64,000 nt of DNA from an uncultured Desulfomicrobium sp. (GTDB lineage: Bacteria; Desulfobacterota; Desulfovibrionia; Desulfovibrionales; Desulfomicrobiaceae). Below the pieces are notes generated by a model. It was not told the DNA's origin. It saw only the letters and a list, made by a program, of their open reading frames with translations, and made no database searches. Position 1 is the first letter of the stretch, and each line of letters starts with the position of its first letter. The position numbers were made by a program, and so were the translations under genes. Below, one piece after another: positions 55,937-64,000 of the stretch. The stretch covers positions 1 through 64,000 of the forward strand of contig CALMTS010000309.1 in NCBI GenBank assembly GCA_937872685.1. The letters run 5' to 3'.

Positions 55937-56506
55937 CTATTCCGGGAAATAGAGCACCGCATAAATGGAGGCAGGGGAACTCCCGCTGCAGGCCACATGG
56001 TGCGGAACGATGGAATTGAGATAAATGGAATCGCCCTTGGCCAGGGTCAGCACTTCGTTGCCGTAGGTGACCTCTATGGCGCCTTCGTGCACGACGATGA
56101 ACTCCTCGCCCTCGTGGCTGGAAAGCTTCCGGTCCCCGCAGGCGGCAGGCATGAGCTCGACGAAAAAAGGCTCCATGTGCCGGTCTGTCTTGCCCTTGCC
56201 GAGGGAATAGAACTTCATGTCCACGGAGCAGCCCTTGCCGCCGAGCATGCTCAATCCCTCTTCCCGCTCTCCCAGCCGGACGATGAGCGGGTCATGGCCG
56301 AGTTCGTCGTCAAGGAAGGTGCCCATGCGCACGCCAAGCCCCCGGGCGACCTTGAGCAGAGGCCCCAGGGACGGATACACCGAATCTTCTTCGAGGGATT
56401 TGAGGAAGGAAAGCTGCAGGCCGGTCCGCTGCGCCAGGTCTTCGAGGCTGATTTCGTTCATTTCCCGGTAGCGCCTGATGCGCTTGCCGAGTTGCTCTTT
56501 GCTCAT
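55937..56506 (-). CDS. XRE-family HTH/cupin regulator
   Basis: LGKRIRRYREMNEISLEDLAQRTGLQLSFLKSLEEDSVYPSLGPLLKVARGLGV plus C-terminal cupin (SSHEGEEFIVVHEGAIEVTYGNEVLTLAKGDSIYLNSIVPHHV). Confidence 0.93.
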   Translation of the reverse strand: MSKEQLGKRIRRYREMNEISLEDLAQRTGLQLSFLKSLEEDSVYPSLGPLLKVARGLGVRMGTFLDDELGHDPLIVRLGEREEGLSMLGGKGCSVDMKFYSLGKGKTDRHMEPFFVELMPAACGDRKLSSHEGEEFIVVHEGAIEVTYGNEVLTLAKGDSIYLNSIVPHHVACSGSSPASIYAVLYFPE

Positions 56507-56522
56507 ACGTCGATCTCGCTGG

Positions 56523-57281
56523 TTAGGGTTGAAGAGACGGGGCCACGATGGTCAGGGGTTCGGGCAGAGCGACCCGGCTGCCGCAGATGCGCGCGAGGCC
56601 GTCCTCATCCAGCAGGCAGCACATCTGATCCGAGTCCTGTCCGCAGGGGGAAAAAACAAAATCCAGGGCGGCAAGTTCGCGCACGACGTCCGGATCGGAA
56701 ACGAAGAGCCGCGCGCCCGGAGTCAGGAAACGCAACAGGGACGGCAGCAGGGATTTCCAGGGCAGCTCCGCGCAGGCCCGCGGAAAGAGGGCCTCGTCGG
56801 TCACCCCGAGTTCCGCGAAGGTTTCCTCGTCATCGAGGCCGAGTACCGCGGCGAAGCCGTCACGGGCCGCTTCGAAACGCCCCTCCTGCTCGCACATGGC
56901 CACGAACTGCTCCTCGCGGTACAGGGCCATGGCCAGCAGGACCTGGGCCTGGCGCAGTGGATCCTCCGCCTCCGGCTCGGGACGTTGCGCGCCGGTCAAC
57001 TGCGACCGGATGTCCATGGTCGTGTCCGTGTAAAAATTCTCCAGGCCCACGGCCTGGTAAGCCTTCATGTCCGAAGCGCGCGGAAAGCGCTCGCCGAATT
57101 CCATGAAGCTGCGCAGCAGGCCGCGCACTTCGGCCGGCGAACAGGGCAATTCCGCCGGACGCCAGCGCGCCCGGTCCGTGGCCATGTCCACGCCGGGATC
57201 GAAAAAGACGACCCCGTCCGGCAAGGCCCCCTGGGCCAGTTTCGGATGCAGCCAGGGAAAATGCACCAACTTCTCAGCCAT
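56523..57281 (-). CDS. Hypothetical protein (252 aa)
   Basis: Long ORF in series with flanking minus-strand genes; no recognised motif. Confidence 0.65.
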   Translation of the reverse strand: MAEKLVHFPWLHPKLAQGALPDGVVFFDPGVDMATDRARWRPAELPCSPAEVRGLLRSFMEFGERFPRASDMKAYQAVGLENFYTDTTMDIRSQLTGAQRPEPEAEDPLRQAQVLLAMALYREEQFVAMCEQEGRFEAARDGFAAVLGLDDEETFAELGVTDEALFPRACAELPWKSLLPSLLRFLTPGARLFVSDPDVVRELAALDFVFSPCGQDSDQMCCLLDEDGLARICGSRVALPEPLTIVAPSLQP

Positions 57282-57304
57282 GTGATCTCCTTACCATACG
57301 CACG

Positions 57305-57676
57305 TTACCTTTCGGGGAGTTCGAATCGGCGACAGCGGCCCGGACAGGCGGGCAGGCACAAGATGCAAATTCCGTCCCGGAAATGCACACAGGGCATGTC
57401 CCCGGCGCAGTCGGGCAGGAAAATGAAATTTGCACAGTCCCAGCCAATATTCAAGGCCGCATCCATGCGCCGCTCCCAAATCCTTCCGGCCTCCTCCGCC
57501 GACAGCCCCATGAACTCGCCGCGCGCGACAAAAGCGTCGAAACTCTTCTCCAGCACGGCCAGCACGGAACACGAATGCCCGCTGCACAATCCGGGATTGA
57601 GGAGTTCTTCGTAGAGGCAGCGTCCGGCCGTCCAGAAGCGGCAACCCTCGCCCGGCAAACGGAGCGGAAGGGTCAT
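57305..57676 (-). CDS. Small cysteine-rich hypothetical protein
   Basis: About 11 Cys including CILCLPACPGRCRR; start at 57676 chosen. Confidence 0.6.
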   Translation of the reverse strand: MTLPLRLPGEGCRFWTAGRCLYEELLNPGLCSGHSCSVLAVLEKSFDAFVARGEFMGLSAEEAGRIWERRMDAALNIGWDCANFIFLPDCAGDMPCVHFRDGICILCLPACPGRCRRFELPER

Positions 57677-57842
57677 CCCGCCTCCGGGAGAACACGGGAG
57701 GCGCCACGGGAACACGACGGGCGACTATTTCGCGAATACATTCCATCCATCCGGAAACCAAGGTTTTTCTTCATCAAGGAAGTGTTGACCTCCCCGAAGC
57801 GCTATGTATATACGGGGCCTATTCATTTCCGAGGAGGCATAC

Positions 57843-58040
57843 ATGTTCGGCATTGGTATCCCAGAACTTCTTATAATCCTGGTCATTGTCCTGGTCATCT
57901 TCGGGGCCAACAAGTTGCCTGAGATCGGTGCAGGCATGGGCCGGGCCATCAAAAACTTCAAGAAAGCCACCAGCGAACCCGAAGAAATCGATGTCACGCC
58001 CAAGTCCGACTCCAAGGGCTCTTCCGACAAGAAAGAATAA
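57843..58040 (+). CDS. tatA: Twin-arginine translocase TatA/TatE-family subunit
   Basis: [42 protein letters not shown]. Confidence 0.95.
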   Translation: MFGIGIPELLIILVIVLVIFGANKLPEIGAGMGRAIKNFKKATSEPEEIDVTPKSDSKGSSDKKE

Positions 58041-58060
58041 ATTTCAAACGGTTGAAGCGG

Positions 58061-58090
58061 AAAAATCCCGGCCTGGGCCGGGATTTTTTT
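58061..58090 (+). terminator. Rho-independent terminator after tatA
   Basis: AAAAATCCCGGCC-tgg-GCCGGGATTTTTTTT. Confidence 0.9.
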
Positions 58091-58105
58091 TGCGCTTCGG
58101 GCGGG

Positions 58106-58990
58106 TCATCTGATTTCCACGCTCAGCCCCTGGGCCTTGGCGGCGTCTCCCAGACGGCGCACAAGGGCGTCCCTGGACCTGGTCTGGATGCGCCAGACCC
58201 CGGCCATCCCCGGCCCGTCCATCTCCACCCCGACCAGCGTCTTCTGATCGACTTCCGCACCCCAGGAATCCATGAGCCTGTCGAACTCCATGGGCCCCAT
58301 GCTCGACAGCCATCCCGAGACGCGGACCGAAAGCTCCCCCCCGCCTCCGGCAACAAGCCCGGCACGGGAAAAATAATCCTTCCAGACCGCAAGCCAGACC
58401 TCTTCCAGGGTCTTGGCGGACCGTGCGGTACTCCACTCGCCGAGGCTCAGCACGCCGCTCCAGATTCCGGCCTGGGACAAGGTCAGCACCGGCACATCCC
58501 CCCCCGCCGCGGCCATGGGCTGCAAGCCCGACAGCTCCTGCAGCGAGGCGAGCCCCTTGGTGCGCGAAGGCTCGACGCCCGAAAGATGCAACACATAGGG
58601 CATCGGGCCCGAGAGAGTGCTCAGCACGCCCAATTCGCGCAGCCGCTTCTTCAGCCCCGCGCCGTGGATGCGCACATTCAGGGTCGCGGCGTCCGCAGTG
58701 GCGTTGCCGCCCTCGGGGGCGGCGACACCGGACGCGACCTCGTTGTAGCCGAGAATCAGGGAGTCGCGCTCGCGGCCCAGGACCTTCATGATCTTCTCCA
58801 GCCGCGAAGGCGGAACAGGCACGCCTGCAACGGCCTGCACCTCCAGGGCCAGGGCTTCGTCAAAGCTCCGCTCGATGGCCGCCGCCCTGGTTTCGCCTTC
58901 GGCCGGCCTGAGCGCCACCTGCTGATCCGCAAGGGCGGCAGAGGCCCAGAAGACCAGCATAAGGCACACGCCGCACACATATCTTTGCAT
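58106..58990 (-). CDS. Exported hypothetical protein (DUF2066-like?)
   Basis: Signal peptide MQRYVCGVCLMLVFWASAALA, then AIERSFDEALALEVQAVAG; family assignment tentative. Confidence 0.6.
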   Translation of the reverse strand: MQRYVCGVCLMLVFWASAALADQQVALRPAEGETRAAAIERSFDEALALEVQAVAGVPVPPSRLEKIMKVLGRERDSLILGYNEVASGVAAPEGGNATADAATLNVRIHGAGLKKRLRELGVLSTLSGPMPYVLHLSGVEPSRTKGLASLQELSGLQPMAAAGGDVPVLTLSQAGIWSGVLSLGEWSTARSAKTLEEVWLAVWKDYFSRAGLVAGGGGELSVRVSGWLSSMGPMEFDRLMDSWGAEVDQKTLVGVEMDGPGMAGVWRIQTRSRDALVRRLGDAAKAQGLSVEIR

Positions 58991-59055
58991 GAAAATCTCC
59001 TTGTTGAAAAACTCTATCCCGAGGCCCAGCGGGCCGCAACCCGGCCTGACGGGCC

Positions 59056-59979
59056 TCACGATTCCCCTTTCAGGAAAGCTTCGGCCCTGGCCACCATGCC
59101 CGCGGCGTCCTGCGGGTCGTGCCAGGCGATCTCGGCGTCCTTGTTGAACCAGGTCAGCTGGCGCTTGGCGTAGGCCCGGGTGCTGCGCAGCCAGTCCTGC
59201 CGTGCCTGTCCGAGGTCCAGCCCGTCCAGCAGCACGGCCAGGAGCTCTGGGCAGCCGATGCCCGAGAAGCCAGGCGCGTTCCTGTCGGGGCATCCCCCGT
59301 AGGCCAGGCGGACCTCATCCAGGGCGCCGGCTTCGAGCATGAGCCCGATGCGCCGGTCGAGCCGCGGCGTCAGGGCGGCCAGTTCGGCCCGCAGGCCGAT
59401 CTTGAGGACACGCAGCCCTTCCGGGCGGCGGGTCTGCCCATGCCACCAGGTCAGGGTCCGGCCGGTGGCCTCGAAGACTTCCAGGGCGCGGCAGATGCGC
59501 TGGGGATCGTTGGGGTGGATTTTGGCAGCGTAGTCCGGGTCCACGCCGCGCAGACGGGCGTGCAGGATCTGCGGCCCCAGGGACGCGCACTCGCGCACCA
59601 GGGCCTCGCGGATACTCGGGTCGATGTCCGGGATGGGCGCCAGCCCGTCGACCAGGCTCTTCAGGTAGAGGCCGGTGCCGCCCACCAGGATGGGCACGAG
59701 GCCCTGCCCCATGTAGCTGCGGGCCTGGGCCAGGATTTCGCCGGCAAAGGAGCCCGCCCTGACCGGCTGGTCCAGCGGCAGGTACCCGTAGAGCGCATGC
59801 GGGCATACGGCCCGCTCCTCCGGCGTGGGCTGGGCCGTGACGATCCCGAGGCCGGCGTAAACCTGGCGGGAGTCGAAATTGATCACTCCCCCGCCCAGGG
59901 CCGTAGCCAGGGCCAGGGCCGCGGCGGTCTTGCCAGTGCCGGTGGCTCCGACCAGGCAGACAAGGTTCAGGCCGCTCAT
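59056..59979 (-). CDS. miaA: tRNA dimethylallyltransferase
   Basis: LVGATGTGKTAAALALA, FDSRQVYAGLGIVTAQPT, LVGGTGLYLKSLVDG, IHPNDPQRICRALEV. Confidence 0.96.
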   Translation of the reverse strand: MSGLNLVCLVGATGTGKTAAALALATALGGGVINFDSRQVYAGLGIVTAQPTPEERAVCPHALYGYLPLDQPVRAGSFAGEILAQARSYMGQGLVPILVGGTGLYLKSLVDGLAPIPDIDPSIREALVRECASLGPQILHARLRGVDPDYAAKIHPNDPQRICRALEVFEATGRTLTWWHGQTRRPEGLRVLKIGLRAELAALTPRLDRRIGLMLEAGALDEVRLAYGGCPDRNAPGFSGIGCPELLAVLLDGLDLGQARQDWLRSTRAYAKRQLTWFNKDAEIAWHDPQDAAGMVARAEAFLKGES

Positions 59980-60518
59980 GCCTCCCCGGCTCCCCCGGGG
60001 GCGGGCAGGGCCGCCCGTGCGCGCAGCTCGCCGAGCCGCGCTTCGATGCGGCCCTGTATGACGTCGGGCACCAGCCCCTCGATCACGCCGCCGAGCCTGG
60101 CCACGTCCTTGATGATGGATGAACTGATATAGAGCCAGCGGTAGTCCGTCATCATGAAGACGGTGTGGATGCTGGGCTTGAGCTTGCGGTTCATGAGAGC
60201 CATCTGGAACTCGTACTCGAAGTCCGAGACGGCCCGCAGGCCGCGCAGGATGGTGTTGGCCCCCTTGCTCGGCACGTGCTCGACCAGCAACCCGGAAAAC
60301 CCTTCGACCTCGACGCGCAGCTGGCCGCGGAAAACCTCGCGGATCATCTCAACCCGCTCGTCGAGGCTGAAAAGCGGGTTCTTGCCCGAGTCCTTGGCCA
60401 CGGCCACGATGACCCGGTCGAAGACTTCGAGGCCCCGCCGCACGAGACTCAGGTGCCCGTTGTGGAAGGGGTCGAAGGTGCCGGGGTAGACGGCGATACG
60501 CTCTGGTTTCTGCGCCAT
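59976..60518 (-). CDS. coaD: Phosphopantetheine adenylyltransferase
   Basis: IAVYPGTFDPFHNGHLSLVRRGLEVFDRVIVAVA, ILRGLRAVSDFEYEFQMALMNRKL. Confidence 0.97.
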   Translation of the reverse strand: MAQKPERIAVYPGTFDPFHNGHLSLVRRGLEVFDRVIVAVAKDSGKNPLFSLDERVEMIREVFRGQLRVEVEGFSGLLVEHVPSKGANTILRGLRAVSDFEYEFQMALMNRKLKPSIHTVFMMTDYRWLYISSSIIKDVARLGGVIEGLVPDVIQGRIEARLGELRARAALPAPGGAGEA

Positions 60519-61063
60519 ATGCAAATCCTTGTCTGTCCGAAGAGTTTGTCGCGAACGGGAATCAGGCCGGGATGCGGCGGATTTTCGAAGGAAAGTCCCG
60601 CTTCCACCTCGACGCAGAGCAGCCCATCTCGCGCCAGGACGTCCCGGTCAAGCAGCAGTTTGAGCGCCGGCAGAAAAAGGTCCTTGCCGTAGGGCGGATC
60701 GACGAAGACCAGCCCGAAGGAGCCCGTGCCCCCGCCGGAAAGCCAGCGCGCGGCGTCGCCCTTGACCAGGCTCCACCGGCTCCGGTCCACGCCAAGCGTT
60801 TCCAGGTTGGCCCGGATGAGGGACGCGGCGCGGGCGGCCTTCTCCACGAAGACCGCTCCCAGCGCCCCCCGGCTCAGGGCCTCCAGGCCAAGGGAACCGC
60901 TGCCGGCGAAGATGTCGGCCACGCGGGTTACGCTCCAGTCCAGGCCCTGGGATTCGAGCATGGAAAAGAGGGATTCCCGCACCTTGCCCGTGGCGGGCCG
61001 GTACCCCGGCCCCTCGGCCGTGCGAATCTGCCTGCCGCGAAACTCCCCGGCGATGATGCGCAC
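60449..61063 (-). CDS. rsmD: 16S rRNA (guanine(966)-N(2))-methyltransferase RsmD
   Basis: MRIIAGEFRGRQIRTAEGPGYRPATGKVRESLFSML, VADIFAGSGSLGLEALSRGA, LVFVDPPYGKDLF. Confidence 0.95.
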   Translation of the reverse strand: MRIIAGEFRGRQIRTAEGPGYRPATGKVRESLFSMLESQGLDWSVTRVADIFAGSGSLGLEALSRGALGAVFVEKAARAASLIRANLETLGVDRSRWSLVKGDAARWLSGGGTGSFGLVFVDPPYGKDLFLPALKLLLDRDVLARDGLLCVEVEAGLSFENPPHPGLIPVRDKLFGQTRICIWRRNQSVSPSTPAPSTPSTTGT

Positions 61064-61066
61064 CCC

Positions 61067-62710
61067 CTACTCCTTCCCGGGCTTCTGCTTCTGCTCGAAC
61101 ATGAGTTCCGAGAGGATGGAGGTGAAGCGGGAATTGATATCCAGCAAGTTGCCGCGAATCTCCACCTGGTTGGAGAGGCCCATGCGCTGGATGAACTCCA
61201 CCCGCTCCTGGACCTGGGCCAGTTTGTCGGACGTCTCCTCCAGCAGGTACTCCCAGTCGATGCGCGGGGCCGCCAGGGACGGCCGGGCCGTGAGCTCGAA
61301 GCGCCCGCCCTTCTCCAGCAGGCACTCGTCCAGATAGTCGGGGATGTGCACGGCCAGCTTGAATTTCTCGCGGATCAGCTCGGCCAGGACCTTCTGTCCC
61401 GAATGCTCGCCGTGAACCAGATAGACCTGGACCTCCGGATTGCGGAAGTGCGACAGCCAGTCGAGAATCTGCGTCTGCCCGGCATGACCCGAAAAGCCGC
61501 CGATGGTGAAAACCTTGGCCTTGACCGAAAGCTCCTCGCCCAGGATCCGGATGGTCTGGGCCCCGTCGACGATGCGCCGGCCCGGCGTGCCCTCGGCCTG
61601 GAACCCCACGAAGACGATGGACGCGCCCGGCTTCCAGATGTTGTGCCGCAGGTGGTGCTTGATGCGCCCCGCATTGGCCATGCCGCTGCCGGCGATGACC
61701 ACGGCCGGGCCTTGAGTGGCGTTGATGGACCGGGACTCCTCGGCCGTCAGGGTGTAGCGGAGGTTGGGAAGTTCAAGCGGGTTCTCGCCGTTCTTGACCA
61801 GTTCCTTGGTGTCATGGTCGTAATAGTCCCAGTGGCGGCGGAAGATTTCCGTGGCCTTGATGGCCAGGGGACTGTCCACGAACACCGGCATGTCCTCGGG
61901 CAGTTTCCCCTCCTGGCGCAGAAGAAAAAAGGTGTAGAGCAGTTCCTGGGTGCGCTCCACCGCGAAAGCCGGGATGATGACCTTCTCCCCGCGCTCGTAG
62001 CTGTAGGCGATGGCCTCGGCCAGCTCCTGGCGGCTCTGGGATTCGTTCTTGTGGTTGCGGCTGCCGTAGGTGGACTCCAGAAAGAGGAAGTCGGCCGTCT
62101 CGACGGTCTGCGGGTTACGCACAAGCAGCTGGTTGGGGCGGCCCAGATCGCCGGAAAAGACCAGCTTGGTCTCCTCCTCGCCTTCGGTAACCCACAGCTC
62201 GATGAAGGCCGAACCCAAGATGTGCCCGGCGTCGTTGAAGATCACGCGAATGCCCGGGCCCGGTTCGAAGACCTCGTTGTATTCCTTGACGGTCAGCTGT
62301 TTCAGGGCGTTCTGGGCCTGTTCCACGGTGTAGAGCGGCTCCACGGGCGGGTCGCCGGCGCGGAGCTTCTTGGTGCTGCGCCACTGCGCCTCCGTCTCCT
62401 GGATGCGGGCGCTGTCCTCGAGCATGATGCCGAGCAGGTCCTTGGTCGGGGCCGTGGTGTAGACCGGCCCCTTGAAACCCTTGGCCACCAGGCGCGGGAG
62501 CAGGCCCGAGTGGTCGATGTGCGCGTGGGTCATGAGGATGAAATCGAGGGATTCGGGACGGTACATGCCGTTTTCGTCCCAGTTGCGGGCCTCGATGACC
62601 CTGTTGCCCTGGTGCATGCCGCAATCGATGGCGAAACGGGCATGTTCGCATTCCAGCACATAGCACGAGCCGGTTACCGTCCGCGCCGCGCCGAGAAAAG
62701 TTATCTTCAT
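61067..62710 (-). CDS. Metallo-beta-lactamase / beta-CASP RNase-like protein
   Basis: MTHAHIDHSGLLPRLV, FNDAGHILGSAFIEL, PAFAVERTQELLYTFFLL, GFQAEGTPGRRI, GGFSGHAGQTQILDWL. Confidence 0.94.
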   Translation of the reverse strand: MKITFLGAARTVTGSCYVLECEHARFAIDCGMHQGNRVIEARNWDENGMYRPESLDFILMTHAHIDHSGLLPRLVAKGFKGPVYTTAPTKDLLGIMLEDSARIQETEAQWRSTKKLRAGDPPVEPLYTVEQAQNALKQLTVKEYNEVFEPGPGIRVIFNDAGHILGSAFIELWVTEGEEETKLVFSGDLGRPNQLLVRNPQTVETADFLFLESTYGSRNHKNESQSRQELAEAIAYSYERGEKVIIPAFAVERTQELLYTFFLLRQEGKLPEDMPVFVDSPLAIKATEIFRRHWDYYDHDTKELVKNGENPLELPNLRYTLTAEESRSINATQGPAVVIAGSGMANAGRIKHHLRHNIWKPGASIVFVGFQAEGTPGRRIVDGAQTIRILGEELSVKAKVFTIGGFSGHAGQTQILDWLSHFRNPEVQVYLVHGEHSGQKVLAELIREKFKLAVHIPDYLDECLLEKGGRFELTARPSLAAPRIDWEYLLEETSDKLAQVQERVEFIQRMGLSNQVEIRGNLLDINSRFTSILSELMFEQKQKPGKE

Positions 62711-62854
62711 TCGTTTCTCCCTATATTTCAAATGGATGGAAACTAAAAAAAGCGACCCATTGCCCTCGGGCAGCCGGTTGTGCTAGCCCCTCGGAGACGG
62801 TGCACCGTCAGCATCAATCTTGCGAAAACCTTTTTCCCATAAAGACGACTCCCC

Positions 62855-63703
62855 ATGATCAATCTGGACAAACTCAGCGACAGGGATCTTCCGCCCCTCA
62901 AACCCATGGTCTTGCGGTTGTGGCAGCTCCTCAACGCCCCGAACACGAGGCTGCAGGAGATCGTCGAGGCCATGAGCGCCGAGCCGGTCCTGTGCGCGCG
63001 GATCATGGCCATCTCGAATTCGCCCCTCTACCGGGGCCTGGAGGAGATCACCTCGCCGCAGAAGGCGCTGGTGCGGCTGGGCCTGAACGAAGTCAAAGGC
63101 ATCGTCTACTACCTGACCCTGGCCGATTCGGTGACGAAAAACGCCTTTCCGCCGTCCTTTTCCATACGCCGGTTCTGGACCCACAGCCTCTGCACGGCCC
63201 TGCTTTCGAAAAAGATCATCCAGTACTACCCGAGCCTTTTCCCCATGTCGCCGGAGGAGCAGGACGGGACGTACCTGGCCGGCCTGCTGCACGACATCGG
63301 CTACGTGGTCATGGCCACGCTGATGCCGGGAGAATTCACCACCATGACAAAGATCTGGGAGGAAGGCGGCCGGGACCCCATGGACGTCGAGGAGAAAATC
63401 TTCGGCGTGGGGCACCCGCTCCTGAGCGCCAAGGCGCTCAAACTGTGGAAATTCCCGAAAAATGTCCAGTTGGCGGTCTATGCCCACCACCGTGCCGTGG
63501 CCCAGGACTCCCCGCCGGCGATCATGCTCATCAAGCTGGCGGACTACCTGGCCACCAAGGCCGGCTACCACTTCAACCCCATGTTCACCGCAGACATGAA
63601 AGGACTTTCCGTCCCCCTCTTTCTGCTGGAAAACGACTACCTCCCCCTGGTCGAGGAAGTCGCCCTGAAGGTGGAAACGCTCGTCAGTCAGGCATTCGCG
63701 TAA
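62855..63703 (+). CDS. HDOD domain protein
   Basis: LWQLLNAPNTRLQEIVEAMSAEPVLCARIMAISNSPLYRGLEEITSPQKALVRLGLNEVKGIV, LLHDIGYVVMATL. Confidence 0.92.
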   Translation: MINLDKLSDRDLPPLKPMVLRLWQLLNAPNTRLQEIVEAMSAEPVLCARIMAISNSPLYRGLEEITSPQKALVRLGLNEVKGIVYYLTLADSVTKNAFPPSFSIRRFWTHSLCTALLSKKIIQYYPSLFPMSPEEQDGTYLAGLLHDIGYVVMATLMPGEFTTMTKIWEEGGRDPMDVEEKIFGVGHPLLSAKALKLWKFPKNVQLAVYAHHRAVAQDSPPAIMLIKLADYLATKAGYHFNPMFTADMKGLSVPLFLLENDYLPLVEEVALKVETLVSQAFA

Positions 63704-63706
63704 GTC

Positions 63707-64000
63707 TCATCGTTCGGGCGCCGGAGCAGGGGAGCAGCGCAACTCGAGATCCACGGAGCCCGTGTGCCCCATGACGCCGGACGGGATGGGCTCGGACATC
63801 TTCTCGCGCAGCCAGCTCCAGAGCACGTCCCCGGTCCGGCCGAACTGCCTGTAGTCGCCCAGCACGCGCACGCACAGGTAGCGGGCGGCCAGGGTCATTC
63901 GCGCCACCGGAACGTTATCCCCCTGGAACTGGTAATCGCCTATGACAGCCCCCAGCCGCGCCAGCATGGAACGGGTCCCCTCCTCGTCCAGGTCCGGAGA
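63707..64000 (-). CDS. Partial hypothetical CDS running off the window edge
   Basis: Frame stays open from 63707 to 64000 on the minus strand (…SPDLDEEGTRSMLARLGAVIGDYQFQGDNVPVARMTLAARYLC…). Confidence 0.6.
   Translation of the reverse strand, partial: SPDLDEEGTRSMLARLGAVIGDYQFQGDNVPVARMTLAARYLCVRVLGDYRQFGRTGDVLWSWLREKMSEPIPSGVMGHTGSVDLELRCSPAPAPER

Noticed and set aside
57843-58040. Incomplete Tat translocon as an anomaly
   Set aside because: Isolated tatA genes away from tatBC are common; not evidence of a novel system.

Overview
A GC-rich, densely coding chromosomal window of about 58 supportable CDSs. Gene content (single RelA/SpoT, class II photolyase next to TamA/TamB, ilvBNC, many PilZ/REC/GspE signalling genes) suggests a Desulfovibrionales-type deltaproteobacterium; this is inference only, because no rRNA is present. 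No rRNA, tRNA, CRISPR array, transposase, integrase or phage gene was seen. Most of the window is housekeeping: ychF, trmJ, prfC, relA/spoT, metC, alr, htrA, hsp20, ilvBNC, miaA, coaD, rsmD, tamA/tamB. The least ordinary parts are: (1) a minus-strand signalling cluster (~28.1-38.1 kb) with a zinc-ribbon-PilZ protein, a PstS-like/OmpA fusion, two REC proteins without DNA-binding output, a hybrid kinase ending in three tandem Hpt-like repeats, and an orphan GAF-MshEN-GspE ATPase; (2) a second orphan GspE ATPase with a TPR-like N-terminus plus a coupled 83-aa partner (47-49 kb); (3) a GYF_2-AIM24/TIGR00266 gene next to a TerB/DUF533 gene with a polyproline linker, suggesting a physical pair; (4) two MocR/EamA divergons in mirror-image arrangement with a shared intergenic 9-mer; (5) an RlmN/Cfr-like radical SAM protein lacking the usual N-terminal domain, downstream of a ~500-bp non-coding region with unusual structure. 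All functional calls come from reading motifs by eye; no database search was run.
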